A stretch of DNA of 64,000 nucleotides from Terrimesophilobacter sp964651535 (GCA_964651535.1 CAZYYE010000002.1:62001-126000); one strand, 5' to 3'; counted from the first letter of the stretch, positions 26,521 to 35,534 are shown. Made by a program: numbers and translations. The notes: generated by a model not told the origin, from the sequence alone.

Positions 26521-27099
26521 ATGAAACACCCGACCCGCACTGCCGCGCCGCTCCTGCTCATGGCGCTCTTTTCCACTGCGTTGCTGACCGGATGCACTCC
26601 GCCCGCCGGCACGGGCAGCGACCCGGCCGACGATGGTTCCGGCTCGAGTCAGAACCCCTGCGTCGTGGGAACCTGGCACCTGGATGTTGCCGACTATGCG
26701 AGCCAGGCGGAGTCCTACGTCCTCGGGCTCGGCATCCCCATCGAAGGTTTCGCGATGGAAGGCGCCGGCACGATCCAGTTCACAACGGACGGGCTCGTCG
26801 CGACCGACATCGACCTGACGACGACCGGCACGATTGTCGCCGGCGAAACGAGCGTGCCCCTCAACTCGAGGTCTGGCTACAACGCAAGCGGCGACTGGTC
26901 GATCGGCAGCGACGGCTCCTCGCTCAACCTCGCGAACTGGTCGCACACCCCCGATCCGGACGTACCCGTCGACCCGTCCGCGCCGCCGATCCCCGCGATC
27001 GACTACACCGACATTCCCTCCGTCGCGGCGGTGTGCACAACGTCCACGCTTGTCTTGAAGGCTCCGGATGCTCCGATGTCGGCGCAGTGGACACGTTGA
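26521..27099 (+). CDS. secreted lipoprotein of unknown function
   Basis: This 192-aa protein begins with a lipoprotein signal: basic MKHPTRT, a hydrophobic core, and lipobox LLTGC with Cys at about 25. A Gly/Ser/Asp linker precedes a beta-rich domain (CVVGTWHLDVADYASQAESY, then GTIQFTTDG) that ends with a second Cys and a short tail. The pattern resembles lipocalin-like exported lipoproteins of actinobacteria, but no family is certain. A strong GGAGG lies before the ATG. It is divergent from the repeat protein. Confidence 0.6.
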   Translation: MKHPTRTAAPLLLMALFSTALLTGCTPPAGTGSDPADDGSGSSQNPCVVGTWHLDVADYASQAESYVLGLGIPIEGFAMEGAGTIQFTTDGLVATDIDLTTTGTIVAGETSVPLNSRSGYNASGDWSIGSDGSSLNLANWSHTPDPDVPVDPSAPPIPAIDYTDIPSVAAVCTTSTLVLKAPDAPMSAQWTR

Positions 27100-27117
27100 C
27101 GCGACCCGAAGACGCAG

Positions 27118-27489
27118 TCAGCCGAGAGCGACAAGCAGGCTCAACACCGCGAGCACGAGCGTGACCGGTGTCATGGTGTAGCGCTCCGGTTTGCTGCGCG
27201 AGATCGCGTTCATCAGGATGCCGAGCGTGAAATACGCGAAGATCACCCACGCGGCGACCTGAATCACGCCCGCGTTCCCGAGAAGCACGACGAGCCCCGA
27301 GCGCTCCAATAGCACGACCGCGATGAGTGCGTAGATGATGATCGACACGGCGCTGCCGACTCTCAACCGGGTGGGAAGCACCCTGGATTGACCTCCCCAG
27401 GCGAAGTGGCCGAGGGGCGCGCCGGCGACGAGCGCAAGCTGGAAGACGGCAAGAAGCGCGAGGATCACGCACGCGGCGATGGCGAACAT
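27118..27489 (-). CDS. four-helix membrane protein
   Basis: This 123-aa protein has four hydrophobic helices. Recognisable pieces are FQLALVAGAPLGHFAWGG, typical of a widespread small actinobacterial membrane family, and TLGILMNAISRSKPERYTMT before the last helix. No enzymatic motif was seen. The start is the ATG at 27489; the neighbouring tRNA is on the same strand 42 nt upstream. Confidence 0.6.
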   Translation of the reverse strand: MFAIAACVILALLAVFQLALVAGAPLGHFAWGGQSRVLPTRLRVGSAVSIIIYALIAVVLLERSGLVVLLGNAGVIQVAAWVIFAYFTLGILMNAISRSKPERYTMTPVTLVLAVLSLLVALG

Positions 27490-27530
27490 GAGAGCACCCT
27501 ATCGGATTCGAGAATCGATTCTGAGCCCTG

Positions 27531-27604
27531 TAGGGCGGACGGGACTTGAACCCGTGACCGACGGATTATGAGTCCGCTGCTCTAACCAGCTGAGCTACCG
27601 CCCC
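27531..27604 (-). tRNA. tRNA with CAU anticodon (elongator Met or Ile2)
   Basis: A full 74-nt cloverleaf without encoded CCA. The acceptor is GGGGCGG paired to CCGCCCT (one G-U), the D stem is GCTC/GAGC, and the anticodon loop is CTCATAA, giving CAU. The T arm is ACGGG-TTCAAGT-CCCGT, with discriminator A. A CAU anticodon reads either Met codons or, if C34 is modified to lysidine, the Ile codon AUA. I cannot separate the two by eye. Confidence 0.9.
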
Positions 27605-27620
27605 GCGCCGCGAGACGGCC

Positions 27621-28859
27621 TCAGGATGCAGACTCGCCGAGCGACACCTCGGTGACCGGGTCGGTCACCGCTTCACCACGATACAGTCTCTCAAACGTCG
27701 TGAGCGTGCTCTCGATGTCGTGTGGCGCGATCAGTTTCATGCTGTTGCGCTTCAACCGCGCGAGTTCCTCGTCGGATGCCGTGAGCACTTTCGTGAGCTT
27801 CGACACGAGATCGTCGACATCCCCTGGCTCGAACAGGTACCCGTTCTCTCCCGGATGCACGAGGTGGGGAAGCGCCATCGCGTTCGCAGCGACCACCGGC
27901 AACCCGGACGCCATCGCCTCCATCGTCGCGATGCTTTGCAGCTCCGCCGTCGAAGGAATCGCGAACACCGTCGCATTCGTGTACGCGGCCCTCAACGCTT
28001 CATCCGAAACATAGCCAGTGAACGTCGTCCGATGCGCGATGCCCACCTCGTTCGCGAGCCTCTTCAATTGGTTCATGAGGTCGCCCCCGCCCACGATCTC
28101 GAGCTTCGCGTCAAGCTCAGGGTCGAGCTTCGCGACCGCTCTGATCAGCACGTCGATGTGCTTCTCCCCCGTCACCCGCCCCACGAACAGGATGCGATTC
28201 GCGGTCCTCTTCTCGAAGTTCGGCGTGTACTCGCTCGCGTTGATGCCGCACGAGATCGCGTGCACACCCGTGAGGTCGGTCGCCGCCTCGAGGAACTCTG
28301 CACCCTTGCGCGTCGGCGTCGTGATCGCCTCCACGAGGTGGTACGTCTTCGCCGCATCCTTCCACGCGATCCGGATCGCTGTCTTGCGCAAAAACTTCGG
28401 CAACAGCGTGTGCTGGATCAGGTTCTCGGGCATGAAATGGTTCGTCGCCACAACTCGAATTCCACGGATTTTCGCCTGTCGCGCGAGTCCGCGCCCGACC
28501 AGAATGTGCGACTGGATGTGCACGACATCCGGCTTCACCTCGTCGAGGATGCGCGCCGCGTGCGCCTGGCTGCGCCATGGGAGAACGAAGCGAAGCCAGT
28601 CGTGCGGGTACCAGCGCCACGAATACACGCGATGAACCGTGAACTTTGCACCATCGTGTTCTTCGACGAAAACCCCGTGATGGCGATCGGCCGCGGGGGC
28701 TTCGACGACGACGTCGTGCCCGCGCCCCACGAGTCCGGCCGCGAGCCGGGATGTGAAATTCGCCGCTCCGTTCACGTCGGGCGGAAACGTGTCTGCACCG
28801 ATCAGCACGCGCAGCGGCGCGGAATTGCGGCGAGACGAACTCTTTGGGGCTTCAGGCAA
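27621..28859 (-). CDS. family 4 glycosyltransferase
   Basis: This 413-aa GT-B enzyme is probably a nucleotide-sugar- or GDP-mannose-dependent transferase for envelope glycolipids. The N-terminal RVLIGADTFPPDVNGAANFT contains the acceptor glycine loop. The donor domain starts RILFVGRVTGEKHIDVLIRA, and the E-x7-E region reads PSTAELQSIATMEAMASGLP. It resembles the MgtA/PimB-type mannosyltransferases of actinobacteria. The start is uncertain: I used the TTG at 28859 (LPEAPKSS...), since the frame upstream looks non-coding. Confidence 0.8.
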   Translation of the reverse strand: MPEAPKSSSRRNSAPLRVLIGADTFPPDVNGAANFTSRLAAGLVGRGHDVVVEAPAADRHHGVFVEEHDGAKFTVHRVYSWRWYPHDWLRFVLPWRSQAHAARILDEVKPDVVHIQSHILVGRGLARQAKIRGIRVVATNHFMPENLIQHTLLPKFLRKTAIRIAWKDAAKTYHLVEAITTPTRKGAEFLEAATDLTGVHAISCGINASEYTPNFEKRTANRILFVGRVTGEKHIDVLIRAVAKLDPELDAKLEIVGGGDLMNQLKRLANEVGIAHRTTFTGYVSDEALRAAYTNATVFAIPSTAELQSIATMEAMASGLPVVAANAMALPHLVHPGENGYLFEPGDVDDLVSKLTKVLTASDEELARLKRNSMKLIAPHDIESTLTTFERLYRGEAVTDPVTEVSLGESAS

Positions 28860-28899
28860 AATGTGGGTAATCCCTCGTGCTGTAGGCGTACAGACCAGC

Positions 28900-29823
28900 C
28901 TAGTGCCGAGCCTGCGGATGGTACTTCGCAAGCTGGAAAACACCGTACACAGCGAGGGCCGCAGCGGCAACGTAGGCGATCACGGCATACCACGGCGCGC
29001 CAGCGGCCTCCTGCAACACCACAATGCCGATCGTGACCGCCACGAGCGGGTCGACGACCGTGAGGCCGGCAATCACGAGATCAGGAGGGCCGGATGAGTA
29101 GGCGTTCTGCACGAAGTATCCGCCGAGAATCGCCGCGGCCAGCAGAGCGACGATGCACGTGACGGTGAGCCACTCGAAATCGCCCGTCTTCGCCCGGTCG
29201 ATGACGACCTTCGCCAGAGTCGCCACGAACCCGTACAGCACGCCGGCGCCGAGGATGAAGGCGATCGCCTTGAATCGATCCCGGAGGAATGCGAACGCGA
29301 GCGAAAATCCCATGGTGATGACTCCGAGGATCGCCAGGATCACGCCGAGCTGGGCCGCGCTGATGGGGCTCGACTTCGCCGTGAAGGCCGCAACCGTGAC
29401 GAACAGGCCCACACCTCCGACGCAAAACGCGATCGCGCGAATCGATCTGCCATCCAGCGCCACCTTCGAAACCCTCGAATTGACGACGGCGGTGATCACG
29501 AGCGCCGTCGCGCCGAGCGGCTGCACCACGATGATGGGTGCCAGGTACAGGCTCGTGAGCTGAAGGAGCACGGCAAGCCCGAGCATGACGGAACCGATCA
29601 CCCAGGACGGCCGCGCAAGCAGCAGGAGGATCTGGCGCGGACTGAGCCCTGGGCTCGTGTCTATTTCCCCCGTGTCCGCCTCGACACGACCGACGCCCCG
29701 GTGTTGAAACTGCGCGCCGAGCGCGAGAAACACGGCTGCGATGAGTGCCACAGGGATTCCGAGCCACTGGTTGGGCGTGAGCGTCACGAACTGATCCGTG
29801 AAGTCAGTCAGGTCAGGCGGCAC
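28900..29823 (-). CDS. DMT-superfamily transporter
   Basis: This 307-aa protein has about nine to ten transmembrane helices in the EamA/DMT style. IPVALIAAVFLALGAQFQHRG forms helix 1, SLYLAPIIVVQPLGATALVI is a conserved block, and VVDPLVAVTIGIVVLQE lies in the second half. It may export small molecules or metabolites; substrate unknown. The likely start is the GTG at 29823, without a strong ribosome site. Confidence 0.75.
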   Translation of the reverse strand: MPPDLTDFTDQFVTLTPNQWLGIPVALIAAVFLALGAQFQHRGVGRVEADTGEIDTSPGLSPRQILLLLARPSWVIGSVMLGLAVLLQLTSLYLAPIIVVQPLGATALVITAVVNSRVSKVALDGRSIRAIAFCVGGVGLFVTVAAFTAKSSPISAAQLGVILAILGVITMGFSLAFAFLRDRFKAIAFILGAGVLYGFVATLAKVVIDRAKTGDFEWLTVTCIVALLAAAILGGYFVQNAYSSGPPDLVIAGLTVVDPLVAVTIGIVVLQEAAGAPWYAVIAYVAAAALAVYGVFQLAKYHPQARH

Positions 29824-29863
29824 CCCATGACTTTACCGGTTGCGGCCACGATATTCTTGGCGA

Positions 29864-30433
29864 ATGGCCGTTCTTCCGATTCGCATCACCGGCGACCACG
29901 TGCTCCATTCGCCCGCACGCCCAGTCACGGAATTCGACGGATCCCTTCGCGACCTCGTCGCGAACATGGTCGAAACGATGAAAGCTGCGCCCGGCGTCGG
30001 GCTCGCCGCCCCGCAAGTGGGAGTGGACTTGCGCGTCTTCGTTTACGACTGGACCGGGGACGACGGCGTGCGAACGAACGGCACCGCGATCAACCCGACA
30101 CTGTGGGTAACGCCCGTTCCGGTCGGTGACCCGGATGACGAAGCCGAGTCGGAAGGTTGCCTGTCCATCCCGGGAGAACGGTTCCCGCTGCGCCGGGCGG
30201 ACGAAGCACTATTGCACGCGGTCGACATCGACGGAACACCATTCGAACTCCGCGCATCCGGTTGGCTCGCCCGCATTCTCCAGCACGAATTCGACCACCT
30301 CAACGGCGTGCTGTACGTGGATCGGTTGAATCACGAACATGGCCGGCTCGCGCGAAAAGCCGTCAAGAAAAACGGCTGGGGTGCGCCGGACCTCAGCTGG
30401 CTCCCTGGGCAGGACCACCTCGAGGGTTACTGA
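29864..30433 (+). CDS. def: peptide deformylase
   Basis: This metalloenzyme removes the formyl group from new proteins. All three family motifs are present in 189 aa: GVGLAAPQVG near residue 45, EGCLSIPGE with the metal-binding Cys, and QHEFDHLNG with the two metal His and catalytic Glu. The start is the ATG at 29864. The region after the metal site ends in a short basic tail typical of type I enzymes. It is divergent from the DMT carrier with about 40 nt between. Confidence 0.93.
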   Translation: MAVLPIRITGDHVLHSPARPVTEFDGSLRDLVANMVETMKAAPGVGLAAPQVGVDLRVFVYDWTGDDGVRTNGTAINPTLWVTPVPVGDPDDEAESEGCLSIPGERFPLRRADEALLHAVDIDGTPFELRASGWLARILQHEFDHLNGVLYVDRLNHEHGRLARKAVKKNGWGAPDLSWLPGQDHLEGY

Positions 30434-30444
30434 CGGCGGCCGCT

Positions 30445-30756
30445 CTAACCCCAGCCGCTCAACCGGATGAGCGCCGCGGTGACCGCCGCCAGGACCACGA
30501 CGATCACGAACGGCACGCGCAAAGCGAACAAGGCGACGGCGACCGCGAGCGCCGGCACGCGGGCATCGAATTGGAGTCCGGCGCCAGAACCCAGTGTCTG
30601 CACCGCGACGAGCGCGGACAACAGCGCGACCGTGAGCAGGTTCGCGATCCGCGACGGCGCAGGTTTGTCCAGAGCGGATGTGGGCACGAGGTACCCCGCC
30701 AGTTTGAGCGCGAGGCACGAAAGCGACGCGACGATGACGATGAGCCAGAGAGTCAC
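30445..30756 (-). CDS. azlD: AzlD-family branched-chain amino acid exporter subunit
   Basis: This 103-aa protein has four hydrophobic helices matching AzlD/YgaH: TLWLIVIVASLSCLALKLAG and the conserved PSRIANLLTVALLSALVAVQ. It works with AzlC as a two-part exporter of branched-chain amino acids. Its GTG overlaps the azlC stop (GTGA). Confidence 0.85.
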   Translation of the reverse strand: MTLWLIVIVASLSCLALKLAGYLVPTSALDKPAPSRIANLLTVALLSALVAVQTLGSGAGLQFDARVPALAVAVALFALRVPFVIVVVLAAVTAALIRLSGWG

Positions 30757-31505
30757 ACGCCCTCCCTCTCCAGCGGAACCAGCGGAGGTTCGGAGTTCGC
30801 GAACCAGTTGAATGCGCCCACCACGACCGCTACAACGCCGGCGACGAGCACCGGAAGACCCGGCATGAGAACGGGGGTCAAAACGATCGCCACGACAGCA
30901 GCCGCGCTCGCAACGGCAATCGTCTGCAGTTGCCGAAGCCGTGGCCACAGCAACCCCACGAACGCCGCGGCGGCAGCAGCATCCAGCCCCCACGCGCGAG
31001 GATCGCCCAGTGCGTCACCGATGAGGGCGCCGACGAGGCTCGTGAGGTTCCAGCCGACAAACGTCGCGGCGGCTGTCGTCCAAAATCCGATCCGCTGGCT
31101 GCGCTGGGTCGGTTGATTCGTCGCGACGGCGGTTGTTTCATCGATGGTGACCCACGCGGCGGCGACCTTCTTCCACCACGGACCGCCGATGATGGGCGCG
31201 ACGCGCACGCCGTAAATGCCGTTTCGGATACCGAGGATCGCGGCGCTCGCGATCGCCGTCGGCCCCGCGGCCACCCCGCCCGTCGCAAGCACCCCGATGA
31301 GGGCGAACTGCGAACCGCCCGTGAACATGAGAAGGCTCATGACGCAGGTCTGCCACACGTCGAGGCCGGCAGCAACCGCGAGGGCGCCGTACGAGACGCC
31401 GTACGCCGCGGCGGCAAAACCGACCGCAAGACCAGCCCGGATAGCTGCGGAGTCTTCACGGCTTTGCACGGCGGTTTTCACCCCGAGTCTCCAGTTCTTT
31501 TCCAT
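30753..31505 (-). CDS. azlC: AzlC-family branched-chain amino acid exporter
   Basis: This protein of about 250 aa has the AzlC/YgaZ pattern: AAAYGVSYGALAVAAGLDVWQTC, FTGGSQFALIGVL and ILGIRNGIYGVRVAPII. The start could be the ATG at 31505. However, a GTG at 31481 has GGAG about six bases upstream and may be the true start. Just upstream is a tRNA 3' fragment that I read as an integration scar, so azlC is the last core gene before the mobile region. Confidence 0.85.
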   Translation of the reverse strand: MEKNWRLGVKTAVQSREDSAAIRAGLAVGFAAAAYGVSYGALAVAAGLDVWQTCVMSLLMFTGGSQFALIGVLATGGVAAGPTAIASAAILGIRNGIYGVRVAPIIGGPWWKKVAAAWVTIDETTAVATNQPTQRSQRIGFWTTAAATFVGWNLTSLVGALIGDALGDPRAWGLDAAAAAAFVGLLWPRLRQLQTIAVASAAAVVAIVLTPVLMPGLPVLVAGVVAVVVGAFNWFANSEPPLVPLEREGV

Positions 31506-31551
31506 TGCACAGTGCACTCGGCAACCGAAGCAACCGGACTGGAGCACACGT

Positions 31552-31589
31552 TGGCTCCCCGACTTGGACTCGAACCAAGAACCTGCCGA
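31552..31589 (-). other. tRNA 3' fragment, candidate attachment site
   Basis: Reading on the minus strand, this stretch gives a variable loop (AGGTT), a perfect T arm (CTTGG-TTCGAGT-CCAAG), an acceptor 3' strand TCGGGGA, a G discriminator and an encoded CCA. This fits the 3' end of an actinobacterial tRNA-Asn. No D arm, matching acceptor 5' strand or proper anticodon stem lies upstream. Elements that integrate into tRNA genes leave such a copy at one end. The intact tRNA would be expected at higher coordinates; I did not see it before 64,000. Confidence 0.6.
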
Positions 31590-31843
31590 AGTCTGATTCC
31601 GACATCTAATCCGTTGCGATCCTTGTGTTCATAAGGGTCCGCGGGTATCCAACTACGCTCTACTACCGCCCAGTACTGGACCTTTGGGGTTCCTCGACAC
31701 CCGTTTTTGGACGTGAATTGACCACAACGATTGCAGGCTGCGGTGCCGGAATTGGCCTGATCTGGTCGAAGCCAGCTTGGGAAAACGAGACTCCCACGCT
31801 GAGGCACAGCGCAGCGGGAGGACAAGATTCGGCCAGGCAGCAA
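31590..31843. other. gene-free stretch next to the tRNA fragment
   Basis: With the stretch back to 31506 this is about 340 bases without a credible coding region. Apart from the tRNA fragment I see no hairpin or repeat. It would be the expected location of integrase arm sites if the fragment is an attachment site. Confidence 0.4.
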
Positions 31844-32071
31844 TCAGAGATTCTTGTTCAGCCATTTCGCCTGGTCCCGGGCACTCGCTGTCCGAACAAC
31901 GGCCTGATACATCCTCTGCAGATCGACCGGGTCAGCGAGATCAACAGTGGCCTCCGGCCCCCAATAAATGGCCCGAGGAAGCTCAACGACACCGAAAGCG
32001 GGGCCGGATAGCTCCAAGAGCGACTCCGGCAACTCGTACTCGATAGCGTCCGTGTACACCAGCTTCTCCAT
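31844..32071 (-). CDS. small protein of unknown function
   Basis: This 75-aa soluble protein (starting MEKLVYTDAIEYELPESLLE) has an acidic N-terminal half and a more helical end (RTASARDQAKWLNKNL). The ATG at 32071 is preceded by GAAGAGGTCC, a fair ribosome site, so I use it instead of a longer open frame to 32275. No family was recognised. It sits at the edge of the accessory region on the same strand as the integrases. Confidence 0.45.
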   Translation of the reverse strand: MEKLVYTDAIEYELPESLLELSGPAFGVVELPRAIYWGPEATVDLADPVDLQRMYQAVVRTASARDQAKWLNKNL

Positions 32072-32294
32072 GCTGGACCTCTTCCTATGGCCATCATCCC
32101 GACATCGGAAGTCTTGCGTGCCGGATAGCACGTGAGACGTCGTCGAAATCGGTATACGCGTATTGCAGGGAACGTGGCAGTCGGGAACCTCAGGCGCCCC
32201 GTCACCACGGCGCCCTGCCTCTATGGTGCGACCATCGGCACCTTCCGTGGCTGTTGGCTTCGAGCATGTCGGCACACGCCCCTAGCCTCAAAGC
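32072..32294. promoter_or_regulatory. divergent intergenic region
   Basis: 223 bases separate a minus-strand small gene from a plus-strand gene pair. It contains the AT-rich stretch TCGGTATACGCGTATTG, which holds a short palindrome-like core (TATACGCGTATT) and could be an operator or promoter. There is no experimental or family basis for this. Confidence 0.25.
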
Positions 32295-32732
32295 ATGGGC
32301 GCATCAGATCTGATCCAAGTAGCCGCCGTTCTCGCAGCCGTTTTCGCGGCGATCGTGGCACTAGTTATCTCCGCCTTGGATCGAAGGAACGCTCGACGGA
32401 TTGCTGACGCCGACCGGGCGAGTTCGCTCCGTCATGGGCATCTCATGTTTGAACTCCAAGCGCTTACGCGTTTATCCGAGAACCTTAATAGAGGAGGGTC
32501 CACTGACCGACAAGAGGTGGCACGTATGGGCGCAGAGGCTCTGACTCTTGTTGGCGTGTTAAGTCCTGAACGTGTGCCTGAGTTATGGGAACGTAAAGTT
32601 GGCGATGATGACCGTTTGCGAGCAGCCTTCGCCGACCCAGATATGCCGGACTACAAGAAGGAAGCGATCGAGGCGCAACTAGGTATCAGTGCTGTCTTAC
32701 GTGACATCCGCAATGAAATCGCGGTGGTCTAG
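32295..32732 (+). CDS. membrane-anchored protein of unknown function
   Basis: This 145-aa protein has one N-terminal transmembrane helix (VAAVLAAVFAAIVALVISAL) followed by a cytoplasmic helical domain rich in Arg, Glu and Asp (RRNARRIADADRASSL, then PDYKKEAIEAQLG). Its stop is directly followed by the GTG of the next gene, so the two form a unit. No known domain is visible. Lower GC than the core genes suggests recent acquisition. Confidence 0.5.
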   Translation: MGASDLIQVAAVLAAVFAAIVALVISALDRRNARRIADADRASSLRHGHLMFELQALTRLSENLNRGGSTDRQEVARMGAEALTLVGVLSPERVPELWERKVGDDDRLRAAFADPDMPDYKKEAIEAQLGISAVLRDIRNEIAVV

Positions 32733-33257
32733 GTGGACACCGCAGCTCTCTCTATCGCCATTCTGAGCATCATCATCGCGACGCTCGCGCTCGGCTGGCA
32801 GATTGCGGCGTGGAGCCTCGACGGACCTCGCATTCGCGCAACCCTCCAGCATGGGGCTCTGGGCCGTGGCGGGGCCGTCGTGTCAACGGTCGGGCGCGAC
32901 AAGAGGCTACGCGATATATCCTCCATGGTTGAACAGGGCTGGAACGGGCCTCAGGTCATCGCGGTCGCGGTCACCAATCACGGTAGGTCACGCGCGAAGA
33001 TCACGAGGTTCGGGATTCAACTCAAGCGCGGCGGCATGAGCGTGCAATACCCGGCCGGTAACTCGTGGTCGCCAGCGTTACCGCACTGGCTTGAACCAGG
33101 AGAGTCAGCTACGTGGTATGGCGATATGCAGGATGCTCGAGCCCTCGTCGATGCGACACGTCAATCAATCCGCGCCGACGCCGGCGGAGTCTTTATGACG
33201 GTCGAGACCGGCACCGGCAAGACGGTGCGCACGCGTCGTCACCTCGAATTCGACTAA
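32733..33257 (+). CDS. membrane-anchored beta-rich protein of unknown function
   Basis: This 174-aa protein starts at a GTG that abuts the stop of its partner. One N-terminal helix (AALSIAILSIIIATLALGW) is followed by a beta-rich domain with QVIAVAVTNHGRSRAKITRFG, like Ig-like regions in some mobile-element proteins. ESATWYGDMQDARALVD and a basic end follow. Together with the preceding gene it looks like a two-component membrane unit; role unknown. Confidence 0.5.
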   Translation: MDTAALSIAILSIIIATLALGWQIAAWSLDGPRIRATLQHGALGRGGAVVSTVGRDKRLRDISSMVEQGWNGPQVIAVAVTNHGRSRAKITRFGIQLKRGGMSVQYPAGNSWSPALPHWLEPGESATWYGDMQDARALVDATRQSIRADAGGVFMTVETGTGKTVRTRRHLEFD

Positions 33258-33376
33258 AGCCCGTTGGACAGTTCGCGAACGAGGGAGTCATTGTTCCGCT
33301 CCCTGCAAGTGTGCCCAAGCGACCTTGGCGGGTCAGTGAACTCGTTTGAGCTTTCGCGTCCCGACGATCAAGTCGG

Positions 33377-34273
33377 CTACTGTCCGCCCTCTAGTTTTCG
33401 GAGCCGCTCGGCAATGCCGCTTCCATCGCGGTAACGATCCGGTGTGACGCTCATCCACCGGCGCAGAACCTCGATCTCCTCCGCATGCTGACCGAGCTTC
33501 CGGTGGATTATCGCGGCTTGTTCGGTATACCAAGGCGCCGGTTCCCTGCCGTCCCGGGCCTTCTCTGCGCCTTCGATGGCGAGGTAGCAGAGACTCAGTG
33601 CTTCGTCGAGACGACGTTCACGCTTCAACTGCTTGATCGGTTCGACTGCCTGCAGGAAGTGAATGCCGTCGACCATACCGCCCTGGACCTGTCGGCCTCG
33701 ATCTCCTCCGGCCTGCAGTGCGTGCTCTACCATCTGGTTGGTCACCGCTTGATTCGCCAGTCGTTTCTCGGATGCCGTCAACGGCGGCGGGGATGCTTCG
33801 GAATATTGCCATTCAGGAGATCCGCTGCCGAGCCAGCCCCATGCCTCGGCGCGAGGACCCATCCCCGCGTCGCGGGTGTAGAACACTTGAAGAGGAATTG
33901 TCGTCGCGCCCTCGACGGACAGGCTCAACAACTTCGCTACATGGCCAGGTAGATAGCCAATCCGTTCCCCTTCGGCGAAGACGGCTACGGCGTTGGGATC
34001 GACCGGATTGTTCGGTTCTCTCTGCAGCACTCCACTGATCAGGAGCATGCCGCGGCCCGGCCCAGGGTTGCGCGCAAGCAGAGCGCTTATGGCATCCTTT
34101 CCAAACGTCGTTGTCCCCGACAATTTGACTAGTCCTTCGACCGACGGTCCCCCGAGCGTCAGAGCAACGTGGGCGGAGGCTGTCTCATCACGCACCTGCA
34201 TACTCCCGCCGTTTGAGGCGTTCTCCGTTTTAGCCTGTGAAGATCGTCCGCGGAACTTGTCCAGGATTCCCAT
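33377..34273 (-). CDS. HIRAN-domain protein
   Basis: This 298-aa protein has an N-terminal basic segment and a HIRAN domain at about residues 40-120, seen as LLISGVLQREPNNPVDPNAV followed by the GYLPGHVA end. HIRAN domains bind single-strand 3' DNA ends in HLTF/Rad5 helicases; stand-alone or fused forms occur in bacterial mobile and defence genes. The C-terminal half is helical with TPR-like spacing (RRLDEALSLCYLAIEGAEKA, then YTEQAAIIHRKLGQHAEEIE). No nuclease or helicase motif is present. Start: ATG at 34273, no strong ribosome site. Confidence 0.65.
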   Translation of the reverse strand: MGILDKFRGRSSQAKTENASNGGSMQVRDETASAHVALTLGGPSVEGLVKLSGTTTFGKDAISALLARNPGPGRGMLLISGVLQREPNNPVDPNAVAVFAEGERIGYLPGHVAKLLSLSVEGATTIPLQVFYTRDAGMGPRAEAWGWLGSGSPEWQYSEASPPPLTASEKRLANQAVTNQMVEHALQAGGDRGRQVQGGMVDGIHFLQAVEPIKQLKRERRLDEALSLCYLAIEGAEKARDGREPAPWYTEQAAIIHRKLGQHAEEIEVLRRWMSVTPDRYRDGSGIAERLRKLEGGQ

Positions 34274-34386
34274 GTCGCGATCATTGCAGATCCGAGACAA
34301 TCTAGCGCGCTTTCGCCCGCCCGCCGCATCGGAGGAGTCACAACGAGGGCTCTCTGTCTGACGTAAATCGAAGTCGTCGACCCCCG

Positions 34387-35403
34387 TCAACGTCTTCTAA
34401 ACACCTCCGAGCCGAAACGATCCGGGTTGACCTCGATTGCGGCCAGTTGTTCACGGTGTTCAGCCGCGAAGACCCCCAACAAGAAGTCGATGCGCCTGCG
34501 CGGGTAGACGCCCCCAGTGATTGTCGTGAACACGAAATCATCTGGACTTGCACCCGTATTCTCCAGCCGCCGTTCGAGAGCCCGGATGGTCGAGCCTGCG
34601 ATCGCCCTCGGAATCGATCCCGACTCGGTGCGCCGTACTGACGCGCGGTTACCTTGTTGCGCATCCCGTGGGAGAAGAACTGTTGGGTTGGCCTCGTCCA
34701 TGTTGATGTCCCGCCTGCGCAGTGCCAGAACGTCTGTGATGGAAGCGGATGTTCCCCATCCGATCTGGACGGCATCTTCGAGCTCAGGAATGTCTTCGAC
34801 ACGTCTGGATGGTGACTTCCACTTTTGCAACAGCCTCATGACGATGTCGAACTGTTCAGGGGTCAGCGCGACTCCCTTTGGTGCAGGGAGTCGTACGACG
34901 GACCGGATGGGGTTGCGAGCGATTGCCCCGAGTGACACTGCTTCATTCAAGAGCTGAAACAACGCCATGCGCGCCTCCCGCGCTCTGGTATGACCCTGGG
35001 TCTCCAGCAGCTTGCACAGGAGTTGATCGATTCGCGCGACGGTCATCTCCCTCAGCGTAAGTTCCCTCATCTCCGGGAGCACGAACTCTCTCAACGCTTC
35101 AAGTTCGACTCGGCCTACAGTTGGGCGCTCATCGAGATCGAGGTTCAACTCCCTGTCGCAAGAGTCAACAAGTTCCGCTAGGGCGGAGTCGGCGGTGATT
35201 GGCGAGACGAACCACTCTGATCTCGTAACCGCGGATCGAATCAAGTCGGCCGCGACGATCTCTTCAGACCAGCCGCGCGCGCGGAGATATACAGTCTTGC
35301 CGTCGACTCCCCCGGTCCGCGCTCTGCCGCTGACTCGACCACTCGGTTCCCGGGTGAATCGAATCGTCCCCAATTCGCCGGGCTTAAGCCTTGGTCTGGG
35401 CAT
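34387..35403 (-). CDS. truncated, catalytically degenerate tyrosine recombinase paralogue
   Basis: This 338-aa protein aligns end to end with the integrase encoded just upstream, beginning with the shared RPRxxPGELGTI start. The catalytic region has lost its residues: box I GTSARVGELLALRR is GTSASITDVLALRR (Arg to Ser, about residue 221), and box II SSHIFRR is GSEVFRR (His to Glu, about 333). The protein stops right there, so the second His and the Tyr nucleophile are absent. The downstream sequence in other frames does not restore them. It could be decaying, or kept as a DNA-binding accessory protein. Confidence 0.7.
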   Translation of the reverse strand: MPRPRLKPGELGTIRFTREPSGRVSGRARTGGVDGKTVYLRARGWSEEIVAADLIRSAVTRSEWFVSPITADSALAELVDSCDRELNLDLDERPTVGRVELEALREFVLPEMRELTLREMTVARIDQLLCKLLETQGHTRAREARMALFQLLNEAVSLGAIARNPIRSVVRLPAPKGVALTPEQFDIVMRLLQKWKSPSRRVEDIPELEDAVQIGWGTSASITDVLALRRRDINMDEANPTVLLPRDAQQGNRASVRRTESGSIPRAIAGSTIRALERRLENTGASPDDFVFTTITGGVYPRRRIDFLLGVFAAEHREQLAAIEVNPDRFGSEVFRRR

Positions 35404-35534
35404 CAGTCATCCTCATTGCAGTCTCGATTAAGATCACTTTGCATGTGTGCGGCATCTGACCGAATGAACGGACTCTCGCCACACAGACAGGACTCGGAGG
35501 TCCTGACCCGTTCGGTGACCTGCAGGTGCAGCGT

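Noticed and set aside
27531..27604. Using the CAU tRNA as the island attachment site
   Set aside because: Its 3' sequence differs from the fragment at 31552-31589, and core genes lie between the two.
31844..32275. Longer 143-codon version of the small gene
   Set aside because: The extra N-terminal part looks non-coding and a better ribosome site precedes the ATG at 32071.
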